Assembly: GCF_009939005.1 (NCBI RefSeq)
Contig: NZ_JAACJS010000002.1
Location: 960,646 to 1,024,645, forward strand
DNA: 64,000 nucleotides
Origin: Sediminibacterium roseum
GTDB lineage: Bacteria; Bacteroidota; Bacteroidia; Chitinophagales; Chitinophagaceae
Reading direction: 5' to 3'
Shown here: piece after piece, positions 44,868 through 54,205 of the stretch
Position numbering within the stretch: position 1 is the first letter of the stretch
Layout of the letters: each line of letters starts with the position of its first letter
Program-made: the position numbers and the translations under genes
The notes under the pieces: model-generated
What the model saw: only the letters and a program-made list of their open reading frames with translations
The model's database searches: none
Told to the model about the DNA's origin: nothing

Positions 44868-45581
44868 ATGAACGACGTCATCATCCGCCTCGAAGACATC
44901 CAGAAAAGTTATTTCATGGGTACGCAGGCCATTCCTGTTTTGAAGGGCATAACGCTTGATATTTTCAAGAACGAGTATGTGGCGCTCATGGGCCCGTCGG
45001 GTAGCGGTAAGAGTACGCTGATGAATATCCTGGGCTGCCTCGATTCTCCCACAGGCGGCAGGTACATTCTCAATGGCAAAGATGTAAGCAAGATGGTAGA
45101 CGATGACCTCGCCGAAGTGCGCAATACAGAGATCGGTTTCGTGTTCCAGCAATTCAACCTGCTGCCGCGTTTAACGGCGGCGGAGAATGTGGCGCTCCCG
45201 CTGATCTATGCCGGGGTGAGCAAGAAAGAACGGATTGAAAGATCGATGGAGGCCTTGCATAAAGTTGGGCTCGCAGAACGCAGTCACCATAAATCGAACG
45301 AGCTCAGCGGCGGGCAGATCCAGCGTGTGGCCATCGCCCGTGCGTTGGTGAACAATCCTTCGCTCCTGCTTGCAGACGAGCCCACCGGTAACCTCGATAC
45401 AAAAACGTCGGTTGAAGTGATGGAGATCTTCGGCAAGATCCAGGAGGCGGGTAACACGGTTGTGCTCGTGACCCACGAAGAAGACATCGCCAATTACGCC
45501 CACCGCGTGGTTCGTTTAAGGGATGGACTGGTGGAAACAGATACGCAGAAAAGCAGCTGGCAAATGGGCGCAGGGAAATAG
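44868..45581 (+). CDS. ABC transporter ATP-binding protein, MacB/LolD type
   Basis: 237 residues with Walker [11 protein letters not shown]-loop [12 protein letters not shown], signature [15 protein letters not shown], Walker [13 protein letters not shown] and His-switch LVTHEEDI. The GLVETD end and the LDSPTGG region are typical of the MacB/LolD/FtsE group, which power extraction or efflux without moving substrate through the membrane. No permease gene is adjacent. Its leader (44800-44867) is rich in AACC at roughly 7-base spacing. Confidence 0.92.
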   Translation: MNDVIIRLEDIQKSYFMGTQAIPVLKGITLDIFKNEYVALMGPSGSGKSTLMNILGCLDSPTGGRYILNGKDVSKMVDDDLAEVRNTEIGFVFQQFNLLPRLTAAENVALPLIYAGVSKKERIERSMEALHKVGLAERSHHKSNELSGGQIQRVAIARALVNNPSLLLADEPTGNLDTKTSVEVMEIFGKIQEAGNTVVLVTHEEDIANYAHRVVRLRDGLVETDTQKSSWQMGAGK

Positions 45582-45641
45582 TTATCCTGCATCCTGCCCG
45601 GTTTTGCTCCAATCGCCAACTTTTACTCCAAACGCTAAATC

Positions 45642-46202
45642 ATGGCTCTCAAAATATATACTAAAACAGGCGACCAGGGAAAGACATCGCTTATCGGCGG
45701 AACGAAAGTGCCTAAGAGTCATATACGCATTGAAGCGTATGGTACGGTGGATGAGTTGAATTCATACATCGGTTTGGTGGGCGATCTGTTGGCCGACGAT
45801 CATTCCAGGAAAATACTGAAGGAGATCCAGGACCGGCTCTTTACCATTGGTTCATCGCTTGCCTGCGATCCCGAAAAGGAGCCGTTGATGAAAATGCCCG
45901 ATCTTAAAGAAGAAGACATCACACTGCTGGAACAGGAGATCGATAAAATGAACGGGGTACTGCCCCCGATGAAATCATTTATTTTACCCGGCGGGCATGT
46001 AGCGGTATCAACAACGCATGTTGCGCGCTGCATCTGCAGGCGGGCGGAGCGCAGCTGTGTAAACATGCAGCAACAGGATGTTTTTGTGGATCCGCTCGTG
46101 ATCAAATACCTCAACCGGTTGAGCGATCACCTGTTCGTGCTATCCCGTTACATCGGTCACCTGCTGAATGCTCCGGAGATCGCGTGGAAACCCAGGGTAT
46201 AA
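45642..46202 (+). CDS. Cob(I)alamin adenosyltransferase, PduO type
   Basis: Transfers the adenosyl group of ATP to cob(I)alamin to make coenzyme B12. The 186 residues have the N-terminal ATP motif YTKTGDQGKTSLIGGTKVPK, YGTVDELNSYIGL, LPGG and the signature ARCICRRAERSCV with VKYLNRLSD-like IKYLNRLSDHLFVLSRY. It starts 60 bases after the ABC ATPase gene on the same strand. No other cobalamin gene is nearby; B12-dependent enzymes presumably lie elsewhere. Confidence 0.94.
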   Translation: MALKIYTKTGDQGKTSLIGGTKVPKSHIRIEAYGTVDELNSYIGLVGDLLADDHSRKILKEIQDRLFTIGSSLACDPEKEPLMKMPDLKEEDITLLEQEIDKMNGVLPPMKSFILPGGHVAVSTTHVARCICRRAERSCVNMQQQDVFVDPLVIKYLNRLSDHLFVLSRYIGHLLNAPEIAWKPRV

Positions 46203-46255
46203 GTACGGGGTACGAAATGAGATGCAGTCCGTACCCCGTGGTTTTAAACACGATG

Positions 46256-46771
46256 CTAACTTTGTGCTTTTGCCGCCCCTCTCCTGAATATTGCCGAGCC
46301 GATGAGTGAAAGAACCAGTCCGAAACCCATCATAAGTACAAAGAGAAAACAGTACGAGAGCACTGATCCGCCGGAACTCATGTCTACCATCTTTAAGTGG
46401 GCATCTATTACCTGCTGCGAGGCGCCGGTGGCTGTGATTTTGGCGCGTTCGAATTCCATCAGGGTTGGTTTGAATTGCGTGTTGATCACTTCCCCATAAA
46501 TACTATAGATGATCACAACGCCGATGCTGTAGATAACAGCAACCGTCATCCCGGCCTTTACCCCCTGGCCAAAACTGAGCGCGCCCTGTTGTTTTCTTGT
46601 CTGGTAAATGGCAACAAAGATCAGCACATAATATACCAGTGCGCCGAGCATTCTTGCATATTGTCCTGTTTCGTGGTTGGTGGTGTTGTAACCGAGTACG
46701 TGTTCGATAACGGTCCATACAAGGGTGAACAGCAGCGCGTACACCCCGAATTTTACAGCGGGCGTTTTCAT
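46256..46771 (-). CDS. DUF4199 family membrane protein
   Basis: 171 residues with four membrane helices: 9-27, about 43-58, about 74-95 (VKAGMTVAVIYSIGVVIIYSIY), and about 138-162 (VLSYCFLFVLMMGFGLVLSLIG). The layout, with LSFGQGVKAGM between helices two and three, is that of the DUF4199 family common in Bacteroidota and of unknown role. It converges with the adenosyltransferase gene (53 bases between stops). Confidence 0.8.
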   Translation of the reverse strand: MKTPAVKFGVYALLFTLVWTVIEHVLGYNTTNHETGQYARMLGALVYYVLIFVAIYQTRKQQGALSFGQGVKAGMTVAVIYSIGVVIIYSIYGEVINTQFKPTLMEFERAKITATGASQQVIDAHLKMVDMSSGGSVLSYCFLFVLMMGFGLVLSLIGSAIFRRGAAKAQS

Positions 46772-46866
46772 ATGGCAGTAGTTTTGGTTTACCCTAATAT
46801 ACTCAGAAGTTGGGAGTTTGGCGCCGGGAGCGGGTTTTAATTAAGCACATTAGGGTTTGCCCTGTA

Positions 46867-47520
46867 TCAGCTTACCATCATCCCATCCCGCATATGCAGG
46901 GTGCGGTCGCTCATATTGGCCAGCTCCTCGTTGTGGGTTACGATGAGGAATGTCTGGTTGAAATCGTTGCGGAGGCTTACGAACAATTCGTGCAGTTCGC
47001 GGGCATTGGTGCTGTCGAGGTTGCCGGTGGGTTCGTCGGCGAATACGATGGAGGGGTTGTTGATCAGCGCCCGGGCCACCGCCACCCGTTGCTGCTCACC
47101 GCCTGAAAGTTGCTGCGGCTTGTTCTCCATGCGGTCCTGGAGCCCTAAAGTTGTTAACAGTTGGATGGCCCTTGCGGCGGTCTCCTTTTTTTTCTGGCCC
47201 GCTATCCATGCCGGTATGCAAACGTTTTCCAGTGCGCTGAATTCGGGCAGCAGGTGGTGGAACTGGAAAACAAAACCAATGTGTTTGTTGCGGAAAGCTG
47301 CAAGCTTTTTGCCCGTGAGCTGGTCTATGCGTTCGCCCTTCAGCCAGATGGCGCCGGAATCAGGTTTGTCAAGGGTTCCAAGGATATGGAGCAATGTACT
47401 TTTACCAGCGCCCGAAGACCCTACAATGCTTACGATCTCACCCTGGCGGACCTCAAGATCCACACCTTTCAGTACGGTTAATTCGTTGTATTTCTTCTTG
47501 ATCTGTTCGGCTTTGAGCAT
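46867..47520 (-). CDS. lolD: Lipoprotein-releasing ABC ATPase LolD-like
   Basis: 217 residues: Walker [28 protein letters not shown] (the HHLLPEF segment is a LolD mark), signature [17 protein letters not shown], Walker [13 protein letters not shown] and [10 protein letters not shown]. LolD with LolC/E extracts lipoproteins from the inner membrane for transport to the outer membrane. No LolC/E permease lies nearby, which is common in this phylum. Confidence 0.88.
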   Translation of the reverse strand: MLKAEQIKKKYNELTVLKGVDLEVRQGEIVSIVGSSGAGKSTLLHILGTLDKPDSGAIWLKGERIDQLTGKKLAAFRNKHIGFVFQFHHLLPEFSALENVCIPAWIAGQKKKETAARAIQLLTTLGLQDRMENKPQQLSGGEQQRVAVARALINNPSIVFADEPTGNLDSTNARELHELFVSLRNDFNQTFLIVTHNEELANMSDRTLHMRDGMMVS

Positions 47521-47614
47521 CCCGGTGGGTTAAATTATGGATACAAACGTACAACAGGACGGCAGTTCGGCACGAATTTTTAAACATTTCTTCATGAAAA
47601 GATGAAAACTCACA

Positions 47615-47645
47615 TTTGGTGGTTTCGTTTATACGGCTACATTTG
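47615..47645 (+). promoter_or_regulatory. Complete Bacteroidota promoter
   Basis: TTTG at 47615-47618, a spacer of exactly 19 bases, and TACATTTG at 47638-47645 fit the TTTG-N19-21-TAnnTTTG consensus in full. The -7 ends 21 bases before the ATG of the small DUF2795-like gene. Confidence 0.8.
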
Positions 47646-47666
47646 CAAAAAATTAAAAGGTAAAAT

Positions 47667-47888
47667 ATGTTCTGGACATTAGAATTGGCAAGTTACCTGG
47701 AAGAGGCCCCCTGGCCGGCAACAAAAGACGAGCTGATCGATTATTCGATCCGCAGCGGCGCACCGCTCGAAGTGGTAGAGAACCTGCAGGAGCTGGAAGA
47801 CGAAGGAGAGGTGTACGAGAGCATCGAAGACATCTGGCCCGATTACCCGAGCCAGGAAGACTTTATGTTCAACGAAGACGAATACTGA
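47667..47888 (+). CDS. Small DUF2795-like acidic protein
   Basis: 73 residues, strongly acidic. MFWTLELASYLEEAPWPATKDELIDYSIRSG then APLEVVENLQELEDEGEVYESIEDIWPDYP match the small DUF2795 proteins conserved in Bacteroidota: a compact helical fold of unknown role. It stands alone with its own full promoter (47615-47645) and terminator (47969-48001), so it is a single-gene transcript, probably well expressed. Confidence 0.85.
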   Translation: MFWTLELASYLEEAPWPATKDELIDYSIRSGAPLEVVENLQELEDEGEVYESIEDIWPDYPSQEDFMFNEDEY

Positions 47889-47968
47889 GCCCGCACCGGC
47901 TTCCCGTGAAACAGGAGGCATATGTGTGTGCCTGCGGGGCTGTTGTTCCCGCATCAAAATACCGATGT

Positions 47969-48001
47969 AAAAAAGCCATTCAGTTTTTGAATGGCTTTTT
48001 T
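47969..48001. terminator. Strong bidirectional terminator
   Basis: A 14-pair perfect stem (arms 47969-47982 and 47988-48001, each with AAAAAAGCCATTCA or its complement) and a 5-base loop lie between convergent genes ending at 47888 and 48022. The six A and six T at the arm ends give U-tracts in both directions. Confidence 0.92.
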
Positions 48002-48021
48002 GTTTGTTGCAGGTGTACCGA

Positions 48022-48564
48022 TCAACGTACGGTGAACTGAACCTCTCCGATGTGTTTTTCCCAACCGAGTGTGAGCGATGCTTTGCCATTGCCCAGCAGG
48101 GTAAGTTTGTAGTTCAGTTGCTCGATGGGTGCGCCGGGTGCGCTCATTTTCATTTTAACGCGCCCGAGGTCGTTCTCCGCTTTGTAGGTAAGCCCGCCCT
48201 GGCCCGTTTGTTTATTGATCACCAACTCCCAGTTATTGGCGTCGGCAATGTTTACAAACAGGGTATAATCCCCTTTGGGCACATCCAGGTTACCGATCTT
48301 CAGATCGGCATCGGTATGAAATGCTGTGGCCGCATTTGCGCCGGCGCGCCAGATCGGAAAGTTGGTTTCTTTAGAGATAAGGCCGGCTGCCCCGAATATA
48401 TCCCTCCCTCTTACCGAAGGTGCCGAATATTTAACCGAGATGGTTTTGCCTCCCAGCTCAACAGATGTCTGCGCCGCCGGGCTTTGCGCCGAAGCCATAT
48501 GGGCAACCATGCAGAATGCAGTTGCCAGCATACCCTGGCGTGTGAAATGGATGATACGGTTCAT
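48022..48564 (-). CDS. DUF2911 family exported protein
   Basis: 180 residues with a signal peptide (hydrophobic about 12-24, cleavage after SAQ). The mature beta-rich part carries ISVKYSAPSVRGRDIFG, WRAGANAATAF, IGNLDVPKGDYTLFV and NWELVINKQTGQGG, all hallmarks of DUF2911, a periplasmic or secreted family without known function. Confidence 0.88.
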   Translation of the reverse strand: MNRIIHFTRQGMLATAFCMVAHMASAQSPAAQTSVELGGKTISVKYSAPSVRGRDIFGAAGLISKETNFPIWRAGANAATAFHTDADLKIGNLDVPKGDYTLFVNIADANNWELVINKQTGQGGLTYKAENDLGRVKMKMSAPGAPIEQLNYKLTLLGNGKASLTLGWEKHIGEVQFTVR

Positions 48565-48620
48565 GGTTTTGATTTTAGTGATGATTCGATCCTGTTGTTC
48601 CCGACGGCAGCGCCAATACG

Positions 48621-48917
48621 CTAAGACAGTGGCGGCTGCTTTTTAAAGGTGATCTTGAAGTAAAGCAATACCAGCGTCAATGCCAGCACAATAAAATTGG
48701 CAACGATCACCGGGCCGCTGTCTACCGCGAAGCCATATACCAGCCATACGATGGTGCTGAGTACAACGATCAGTACCATAAGTATACTCAGATCGCCCAC
48801 ACTTTTTGATTGCCACGACTTATATACCTGCGGTATAAAAGTGATGGCTGTTAAGAACGATCCGAAATAACCGATGTACGGGATCATATCGGGCGGTATG
48901 GCTGCTAATACGGGCAT
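48621..48917 (-). CDS. SemiSWEET-type sugar transporter
   Basis: 98 residues with three membrane helices, the size of a SemiSWEET half-transporter. The PQ-loop lies in helix one (GSFLTAITFIPQVYKSWQSKS), followed by VGDLSILMVLIVVLSTIVWLVYG and the third helix. Dimers of such proteins carry sucrose or glucose across the inner membrane. It is 8 bases downstream of the fabI stop on the same strand. Confidence 0.88.
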   Translation of the reverse strand: MPVLAAIPPDMIPYIGYFGSFLTAITFIPQVYKSWQSKSVGDLSILMVLIVVLSTIVWLVYGFAVDSGPVIVANFIVLALTLVLLYFKITFKKQPPLS

Positions 48918-48925
48918 ATGGTTGT

Positions 48926-49750
48926 TTATTCAGATTCTGAAATACCGAGTTTCTCTAATATCGCGTTGCTCACACCGGTTGATGAGTAGCCGCCATCGTG
49001 CAACAAATTCTGCATGGTCACCATCCTGGTAAGGTCGGAGAACAGCGTTACGCAGTAATTGGCGCAATCTTCAGCGCTGGCATTGCCCAGTGGGGAGATC
49101 GCATCGGCATAGTCAAAGAAATCGCCGAAACCTTTGATGCCTGTACCGGCCGTTGTTTTGGTTGGCGATTGGGAAACGGTATTGATGCGAACTTTCTTAT
49201 CAACCGCATAATGGTAACCAAAACTGCGCGCGATCGATTCGAGCATCGCTTTGATATCGGCCATGTCTGTATAGAACGGGTAGGTTCGCTGCGCTGCCAT
49301 GTAAGTAAGCGCAACCACGCTTCCCCATTCATTGATCGCATCGAGCTTTTTGGCAACGGCGAGCATTTTGTGAAACGACATCGCGGATACATCGATGCCT
49401 TTATTGAAATAGTCGTAATTGAGTTCTGTGTATGGGATCTTTTTACGGATGTTCACGCTCATGCCGATCGAATGCAGCACAAAATCGATCTTGCCGCCCA
49501 ATACTTCCTGGGATTGTGTGAAGAGTGTAGTAAGTTCTTCCACGCTTGTTGCATCTGCCGGTATGATCTTCGACCCGGTTTTCTCCGCCAGCTTGTTGAT
49601 CTCTCCCATACGCATCGCGATGGGGGCATTGGTCAATACAAAGGTTGCGCCTTCTTCGTGACATTTCTCCGCTACTTTCCAGGCGATCGAATTTTCATCC
49701 AGTGCGCCTGTGATAATACCACGTTTGCCTTTTAATAAGTTGTATGCCAT
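48926..49750 (-). CDS. fabI: Enoyl-ACP reductase (NADH), FabI
   Basis: Last step of each fatty-acid elongation cycle. The 274 residues contain GKRGIITGALDENSIAWKVA (nucleotide site), VLHSIGMS, and the active-site pair in PFYTDMADIKAML (Y-x6-K). SQSPTKTTAGTGIKGF is the substrate-binding loop, with some divergence from the E. coli form that is normal for the phylum. It is the target of triclosan-type inhibitors in other bacteria. TACTTTTA in the minus-strand leader is one base off the -7 consensus. Confidence 0.93.
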   Translation of the reverse strand: MAYNLLKGKRGIITGALDENSIAWKVAEKCHEEGATFVLTNAPIAMRMGEINKLAEKTGSKIIPADATSVEELTTLFTQSQEVLGGKIDFVLHSIGMSVNIRKKIPYTELNYDYFNKGIDVSAMSFHKMLAVAKKLDAINEWGSVVALTYMAAQRTYPFYTDMADIKAMLESIARSFGYHYAVDKKVRINTVSQSPTKTTAGTGIKGFGDFFDYADAISPLGNASAEDCANYCVTLFSDLTRMVTMQNLLHDGGYSSTGVSNAILEKLGISESE

Positions 49751-49868
49751 AGTTGGTTTGTTTGAGGTGTAAAAGTAGAGAATAGCAACGAGCTTTGAGC
49801 TGTGCGCTCCGGGCTTTTTTGGGATGCGATACTTAGTGTAAAAAACAACGCCCTGGGTCCAAAACCGA

Positions 49869-51521
49869 TCAATTCATCATCTCCCTCGCATTCTCCAAAG
49901 CCGCTGCAGTAGGTTTCTCGCCGCTCAGCATGCGTGCGATGGCGGTGATGCGTTCGTCTTGATCAAGCAGGCGTATGTTTGTTTTTACCGCATCGTTCCT
50001 GATCTCCTTGTACACGAAGAAATGCGCATTCGCCTTGCCCGCGATCTGCGGCTGGTGGGTGATGCAGATGATTTGCCGGTTTGATGCCAATCCTTTCATG
50101 ATGAGTCCAACCTGTTTGGCCGCTTCTCCCGAAATACCCGTATCGATCTCATCAAAGATCATGGTGGGCAGATCGATGGATTGCGCCACGAGCGATTTGA
50201 TGCACAACATCAGCCTGCTCAATTCGCCACCGCTCGCCACTTTGCGTATGGGCTCGAAGCGGTTGCTTTTGTTGGCATCGAAAAGAAAATCGATCTGGTC
50301 TTTTCCGGATGCCTGCAGTGCAGTTTCTTTCAACTCCACCTTCAACCGCGCATTGGGCATGCCTACCTGTGTAAGCAGGTGGTTCACTTTTTCTGCAAGC
50401 GGGTTTACCTGTTTGTGTCTTGCCTTCGAGATCTTCTCTGCGAGTGTATTTGCTTCGGTGAACAGGGCTGCTGCCTGTTTTTCTTTTGCTGCTATGGAAT
50501 CGTCAATCTCGAGAACGGCTTTCAGTTTCTCTTCCAGTTCCGTTTGAATGGCGAGAAGCTGGTTTGTATTTTGTACGCCGTGTTTTTTTACAAGTTTATA
50601 CCCCTCCATCAGGCGTTGGTTGATGAATTCGATCCGCTGTTCATCGTAGTTCACCGCATCGTTGATCCGGTCCACTTCGTCTGATATATCCTGCAATTCT
50701 ATCTGCGCACTTTGCATTCTCTCTATCACGCCGGTAAGATCTGGGTGGTAAGATGCGTATCCCTGCAATTGGTTGATGAGCTGTTTCAGTACCTGTACCA
50801 GTGGCTGTTCGCTTTCTTTCAGGTCAAAGTATACTTTTGACAGTGTTGTTTTGATGCCTTCTGCGTTGCTCAATAATTTCAATTCAGCGTCGAGGTCCTC
50901 AAGCTCATTTTCTTTGAGGTTGATCTCGTTCAGTTCATTGAATAGGAACTGGTGGTAATCGAGTTCTTTGTTGAAATCTGTTTTTTGTTGCTGCAGCGCC
51001 ATCAGTTCTTTGCCCGCGGTTTGCCATTGCTGGTATGCTTTCTGGTAGGAGGCAAGCGTTGTTTCATTGCCGGCGAGTGCATCCATTACCTGCCGCTGGA
51101 AATCCGAATCACCCAGTTCAAGCGTGTCGAATTGCTGGTGGAGGTCAACAAGAAGGGATGCAAGTCCTTTCAATTGCTGCAGTGTTGCGGGTGTGTCGTT
51201 GATGAAGGCGCGCGATTTGCCGTTGGCGGCGATCTCTCTTCTCAGAACAAGTTCTTCTTCCACATCAAATTCATTTTCCTGTAAAAATGCTGTGACTTGT
51301 TTTTTTGCATCAACGGTGAACGTTCCTTCGATAAAACATTTTTTCTGTGTGTTTACCAAAACAGAACTATCGGCGCGTTCACCCAATATCAAACTGAGTG
51401 CGCCCATCAAAATGCTTTTTCCCGCGCCGGTCTCACCTGTGATGATATTTAGCTCCGGCGAAAAATCGATGGTGATCTCGTCGATGATGGCGTAGTTCTG
51501 TATGGAAAGTTTTTTTAGCAC
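49869..51521 (-). CDS. recN: DNA repair protein RecN
   Basis: SMC-like ATPase that acts in double-strand-break repair. The 550 residues show Walker A ITGETGAGKSILMGAL, then long coiled coil at about 150-380, and the C-terminal ATPase half with VASGGELSRLMLCIKSL (signature) and TMIFDEIDTGISGEAAKQVG (Walker B), then ICITHQPQIAGKA. Translation starts at a GTG (51521); no ATG fits. Confidence 0.95.
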   Translation of the reverse strand: MLKKLSIQNYAIIDEITIDFSPELNIITGETGAGKSILMGALSLILGERADSSVLVNTQKKCFIEGTFTVDAKKQVTAFLQENEFDVEEELVLRREIAANGKSRAFINDTPATLQQLKGLASLLVDLHQQFDTLELGDSDFQRQVMDALAGNETTLASYQKAYQQWQTAGKELMALQQQKTDFNKELDYHQFLFNELNEINLKENELEDLDAELKLLSNAEGIKTTLSKVYFDLKESEQPLVQVLKQLINQLQGYASYHPDLTGVIERMQSAQIELQDISDEVDRINDAVNYDEQRIEFINQRLMEGYKLVKKHGVQNTNQLLAIQTELEEKLKAVLEIDDSIAAKEKQAAALFTEANTLAEKISKARHKQVNPLAEKVNHLLTQVGMPNARLKVELKETALQASGKDQIDFLFDANKSNRFEPIRKVASGGELSRLMLCIKSLVAQSIDLPTMIFDEIDTGISGEAAKQVGLIMKGLASNRQIICITHQPQIAGKANAHFFVYKEIRNDAVKTNIRLLDQDERITAIARMLSGEKPTAAALENAREMMN

Positions 51522-51644
51522 CGGCTTTGGTTTGTGTTGTAATCGGTTGTTGGTGTATGGGCCTTATCGGGGGTGAAAGTTAATCTAGTTGCTCAATTCA
51601 GGCAAGCAGAATTTACTGTAAAAATACGGGTGAGAAACCTCATT

Positions 51645-53168
51645 TTATTCCCCTTTGCACCGCGCGATCCCTGATTTTGCCCGCTGGTCGAGGGAGTTCT
51701 TGTACTCGTGGTCCTCCATATCGATGCATTTCTGGTAATAAGTGATCGCAAGCGCTTTCTGTCCTTTCTTTTCGTAGATCTGCCCGATCTGTAATGCGGC
51801 ACGGGCAGCAAAATATTCTTTCCGGTTCTGCCCGATGTTGATGGCAACCAGGTAATTCCGGATCGCCTCGTCGCTTCTTCCCAGATCGTCGTTGATCCTG
51901 GCCATGCGGTAGGCGAACTCTAATTTTTCTTCGTCTTTCTGAAAATCATCTTCTGATTTGCCATGCAGCAATGCGGTTGCTTCGTTGTTGTAACCGCCAT
52001 CGCTCAGCAGCCTTGCTTTGAGCAGCAGCATATTGGGCCATTTGCCCGATTTGGCATCTTTCAGCGCCTGCTTGTCTGCATCTGCATCCGTGGCTCCTTT
52101 TTTGATCACGTTGGCGCGCGCCTCTTCCGCTTTTGCCATGTTGCCCTGCAGGTAATAGCACCAGCTTAGTTTCTGGTACGCATCTTTCAGGTAAAATTTT
52201 CCTTTGAAATTATTGACGAACGCTTCCAGGTTTTTTGCCGCCTCCTGTGTTTCGAGGTGGTAGAGCCTTGTGAACCCGAGTTCAAAATCCCATACACCTG
52301 TTCGTAAATATTCGGGCGATTTGTTTCTTGCCAGTATCACACTCTCTGCGTATTCCGATTGTTTGTTGTTGATGCCAAGATTGGCCGCCATGTAAGCGTG
52401 CAGGTGGTTGTTTACCAGGTCGAGCCTGCGTTGCTGCGTAAAGGCCAGCGCCTCTTCTTTTTTGTTCTCGATGTAGAACATGAGGTAAGGATAGATGAAT
52501 GCCGCTTCGTTAAAGAACACGCGCGCCCAGGGGTCGTTGCTGTTCATAAACCCACGCACGGTTTTCATGCCTTCGGTAAGCGATCCTTTCATCCCAAAAA
52601 TGCTCGCGAGCCATTTGTATCCTTTCGGAATGGTTCCGGTAACGGCCTGCAGGGAGCCATAGATCAGGTCGTTCGGGCCAAAAGTGGGAAACTGTTTTTT
52701 GTTGTCCTTGATGAGCGAATACGCCCTTTTAAAATCCCAGCCCGCATCCCACATCTTCCCAAACTTTATGGCCGATGCGGCTTTGTGCACACGCACCATG
52801 CTCAGGCAGTAATAATAAAACGGTGAGCTTTTCGGGCCTTCGGAAATCAAATTGATGCGCTCGAGGAATTTCGGGTACCGCACCGCATATTCCTTTGGAT
52901 CCTCGTTGAGAAACAGAACATAGAAGTCAACATAACTTTCCAGTAGTTCGGGAATGAGGTTGTCCGGGTTCTGCTCCCTCGCTTTCTGCACCAGGGCCAG
53001 CCCGTTGTTGATCTTCAGCCTGGTGATCTCCTGGTAGGCCTGCTGGCAGGTAGAATTGAATTCAAATACTTTCTGGGCGCTTACAGAAAAGCAGCTCAAA
53101 AGCAATACGGTTATTAGGAACGGGGTTCTGATCTTGTTGTTTTTATGATGTGACAGGAATTGCAGCAT
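51645..53168 (-). CDS. Exported tetratricopeptide repeat protein
   Basis: 507 residues with a signal peptide (hydrophobic about 16-29, cleavage after SAQ). Helical TPR-like units fill most of the chain, clearest in the C-terminal third: LKDAYQKLSWCYYLQGNMAKAEEARANVI, EFAYRMARINDDLGRSDEAIRNYLVAI and ARAALQIGQIYEKKGQKALAITYYQKCI. No catalytic motif is seen. Location is probably periplasmic. Function unknown. Confidence 0.82.
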   Translation of the reverse strand: MLQFLSHHKNNKIRTPFLITVLLLSCFSVSAQKVFEFNSTCQQAYQEITRLKINNGLALVQKAREQNPDNLIPELLESYVDFYVLFLNEDPKEYAVRYPKFLERINLISEGPKSSPFYYYCLSMVRVHKAASAIKFGKMWDAGWDFKRAYSLIKDNKKQFPTFGPNDLIYGSLQAVTGTIPKGYKWLASIFGMKGSLTEGMKTVRGFMNSNDPWARVFFNEAAFIYPYLMFYIENKKEEALAFTQQRRLDLVNNHLHAYMAANLGINNKQSEYAESVILARNKSPEYLRTGVWDFELGFTRLYHLETQEAAKNLEAFVNNFKGKFYLKDAYQKLSWCYYLQGNMAKAEEARANVIKKGATDADADKQALKDAKSGKWPNMLLLKARLLSDGGYNNEATALLHGKSEDDFQKDEEKLEFAYRMARINDDLGRSDEAIRNYLVAINIGQNRKEYFAARAALQIGQIYEKKGQKALAITYYQKCIDMEDHEYKNSLDQRAKSGIARCKGE

Positions 53169-53250
53169 GAACTAAATTATTGTGCCAGCCGGGATCAACC
53201 CGACCGCTTTATAAAAATCACACAAAAATCAGAATAAACGATAAAAAAGA

Positions 53251-53273
53251 AAAGGAGCGCACTGCGCTCCTTT
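53251..53273 (-). terminator. Terminator for the zinc-ribbon gene
   Basis: AAAGGAGCG (53251-53259) and CGCTCCTTT (53265-53273) pair over nine bases, extendable by C-G. On the minus strand the stem runs into TCTTTTTT. Confidence 0.88.
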
Positions 53274-53318
53274 AATCTTATATCCATCTTGCTGTGGCTT
53301 TGCAGCACCAGCGGTTTT

Positions 53319-54074
53319 TTATTTTGCTTCTACGCTGTCGTTCAGGTCTGCATCAACCAGGATACGTCCGCAGTTTTCGCAAACGATGATCTTTTTGTGC
53401 AGGCGGATCTCGCTCTGGCGCTGTGGCGGAATCGAATTGAAGCAACCTCCGCAGGCATCCCTTTCTACAGGCACAACAGCCAAACCATTGCGGTAGCTCT
53501 TGCGGATGCGGTCGTAGCTGTACAGGAGGCGCTCGTCTATGTGACTGCGTGCGTCACTGCTTTCCTTGTTGAAATGCGTTTCTTCTTTTTCCGTATCGGC
53601 GATGATCTTCTGGAGCTCGCCTTTTTTGTGGTTGAGAACGCCTTCTTTCACGCCCACTTGTTTTTTAGCGATCTCGAGTGCCTTGATCTTTTCAGTCAGC
53701 TCCTCGTTCGCATCGCGGATGTGTTTTTCGGCCAGTTTGATCTCGAGTTGCTGCATCTCGATCTCTTTATTGATCGCTTCAAACTCACGGTTGTTTTTTA
53801 CGTTCTCGCTTTGTTTTTCGTATTTCGCGTTCAGGGCCTCACTTTCTTTGATGGCGTTTTTCTTTCCCTCAATAAATTCAGTGATACCATTGATCTCTTC
53901 TTCAATACGCGTCTGGCGGGCGGTTAAACCCTGAATTTCGTCTTCAAGGTCACTCACCTCCATCGGAAGTTCACCTTTCAGGATCTGGATCTCATCCAGT
54001 TTGCTGTCAATCTTCTGCAACCTCAAAAGGGTCACCAGTTTTTCTTCAACAGAGAAATCTTTAACTGAAGCCAT
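53319..54074 (-). CDS. Coiled-coil zinc-ribbon protein (CdsZ/DUF164-like)
   Basis: 251 residues. Long coiled coil at about 12-180 is followed by a C4 zinc ribbon: CGGC (about 209-212) and CENC (about 235-238) as the two pairs. This is the architecture of CT398/CdsZ-type proteins, found next to nif3 in many genomes as here. Proposed roles (in Chlamydia, contact with secretion or sigma-54) do not transfer readily. Seven bases upstream of its ATG lies an array of four heptamers. Confidence 0.85.
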   Translation of the reverse strand: MASVKDFSVEEKLVTLLRLQKIDSKLDEIQILKGELPMEVSDLEDEIQGLTARQTRIEEEINGITEFIEGKKNAIKESEALNAKYEKQSENVKNNREFEAINKEIEMQQLEIKLAEKHIRDANEELTEKIKALEIAKKQVGVKEGVLNHKKGELQKIIADTEKEETHFNKESSDARSHIDERLLYSYDRIRKSYRNGLAVVPVERDACGGCFNSIPPQRQSEIRLHKKIIVCENCGRILVDADLNDSVEAK

Positions 54075-54081
54075 ACTTTAA

Positions 54082-54109
54082 TTTGTTGTTTGTAGTTTGT
54101 TGTTTGTGG
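54082..54109 (-). repeat. Four tandem heptamers directly before the zinc-ribbon gene
   Basis: On the plus strand the units are TTTGTTG, TTTGTAG, TTTGTTG and TTTGTGG without gaps; in the sense of the gene they read as CNACAAA. The array ends seven bases before the ATG at 54074. Confidence 0.8.
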
Positions 54110-54205
54110 CTGGGTCACTGTTTACCGGGTTATCGTGGCGGGTCATTGAAAAACCAGCAAACCGTCAGCGAATGATCCAATAAACCAATCCATGATCCAA
54201 CTTCC

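Noticed and set aside
48998..49735. A 245-codon open frame antisense to fabI
   Set aside because: It covers exactly the conserved reductase and has no recognisable domain.
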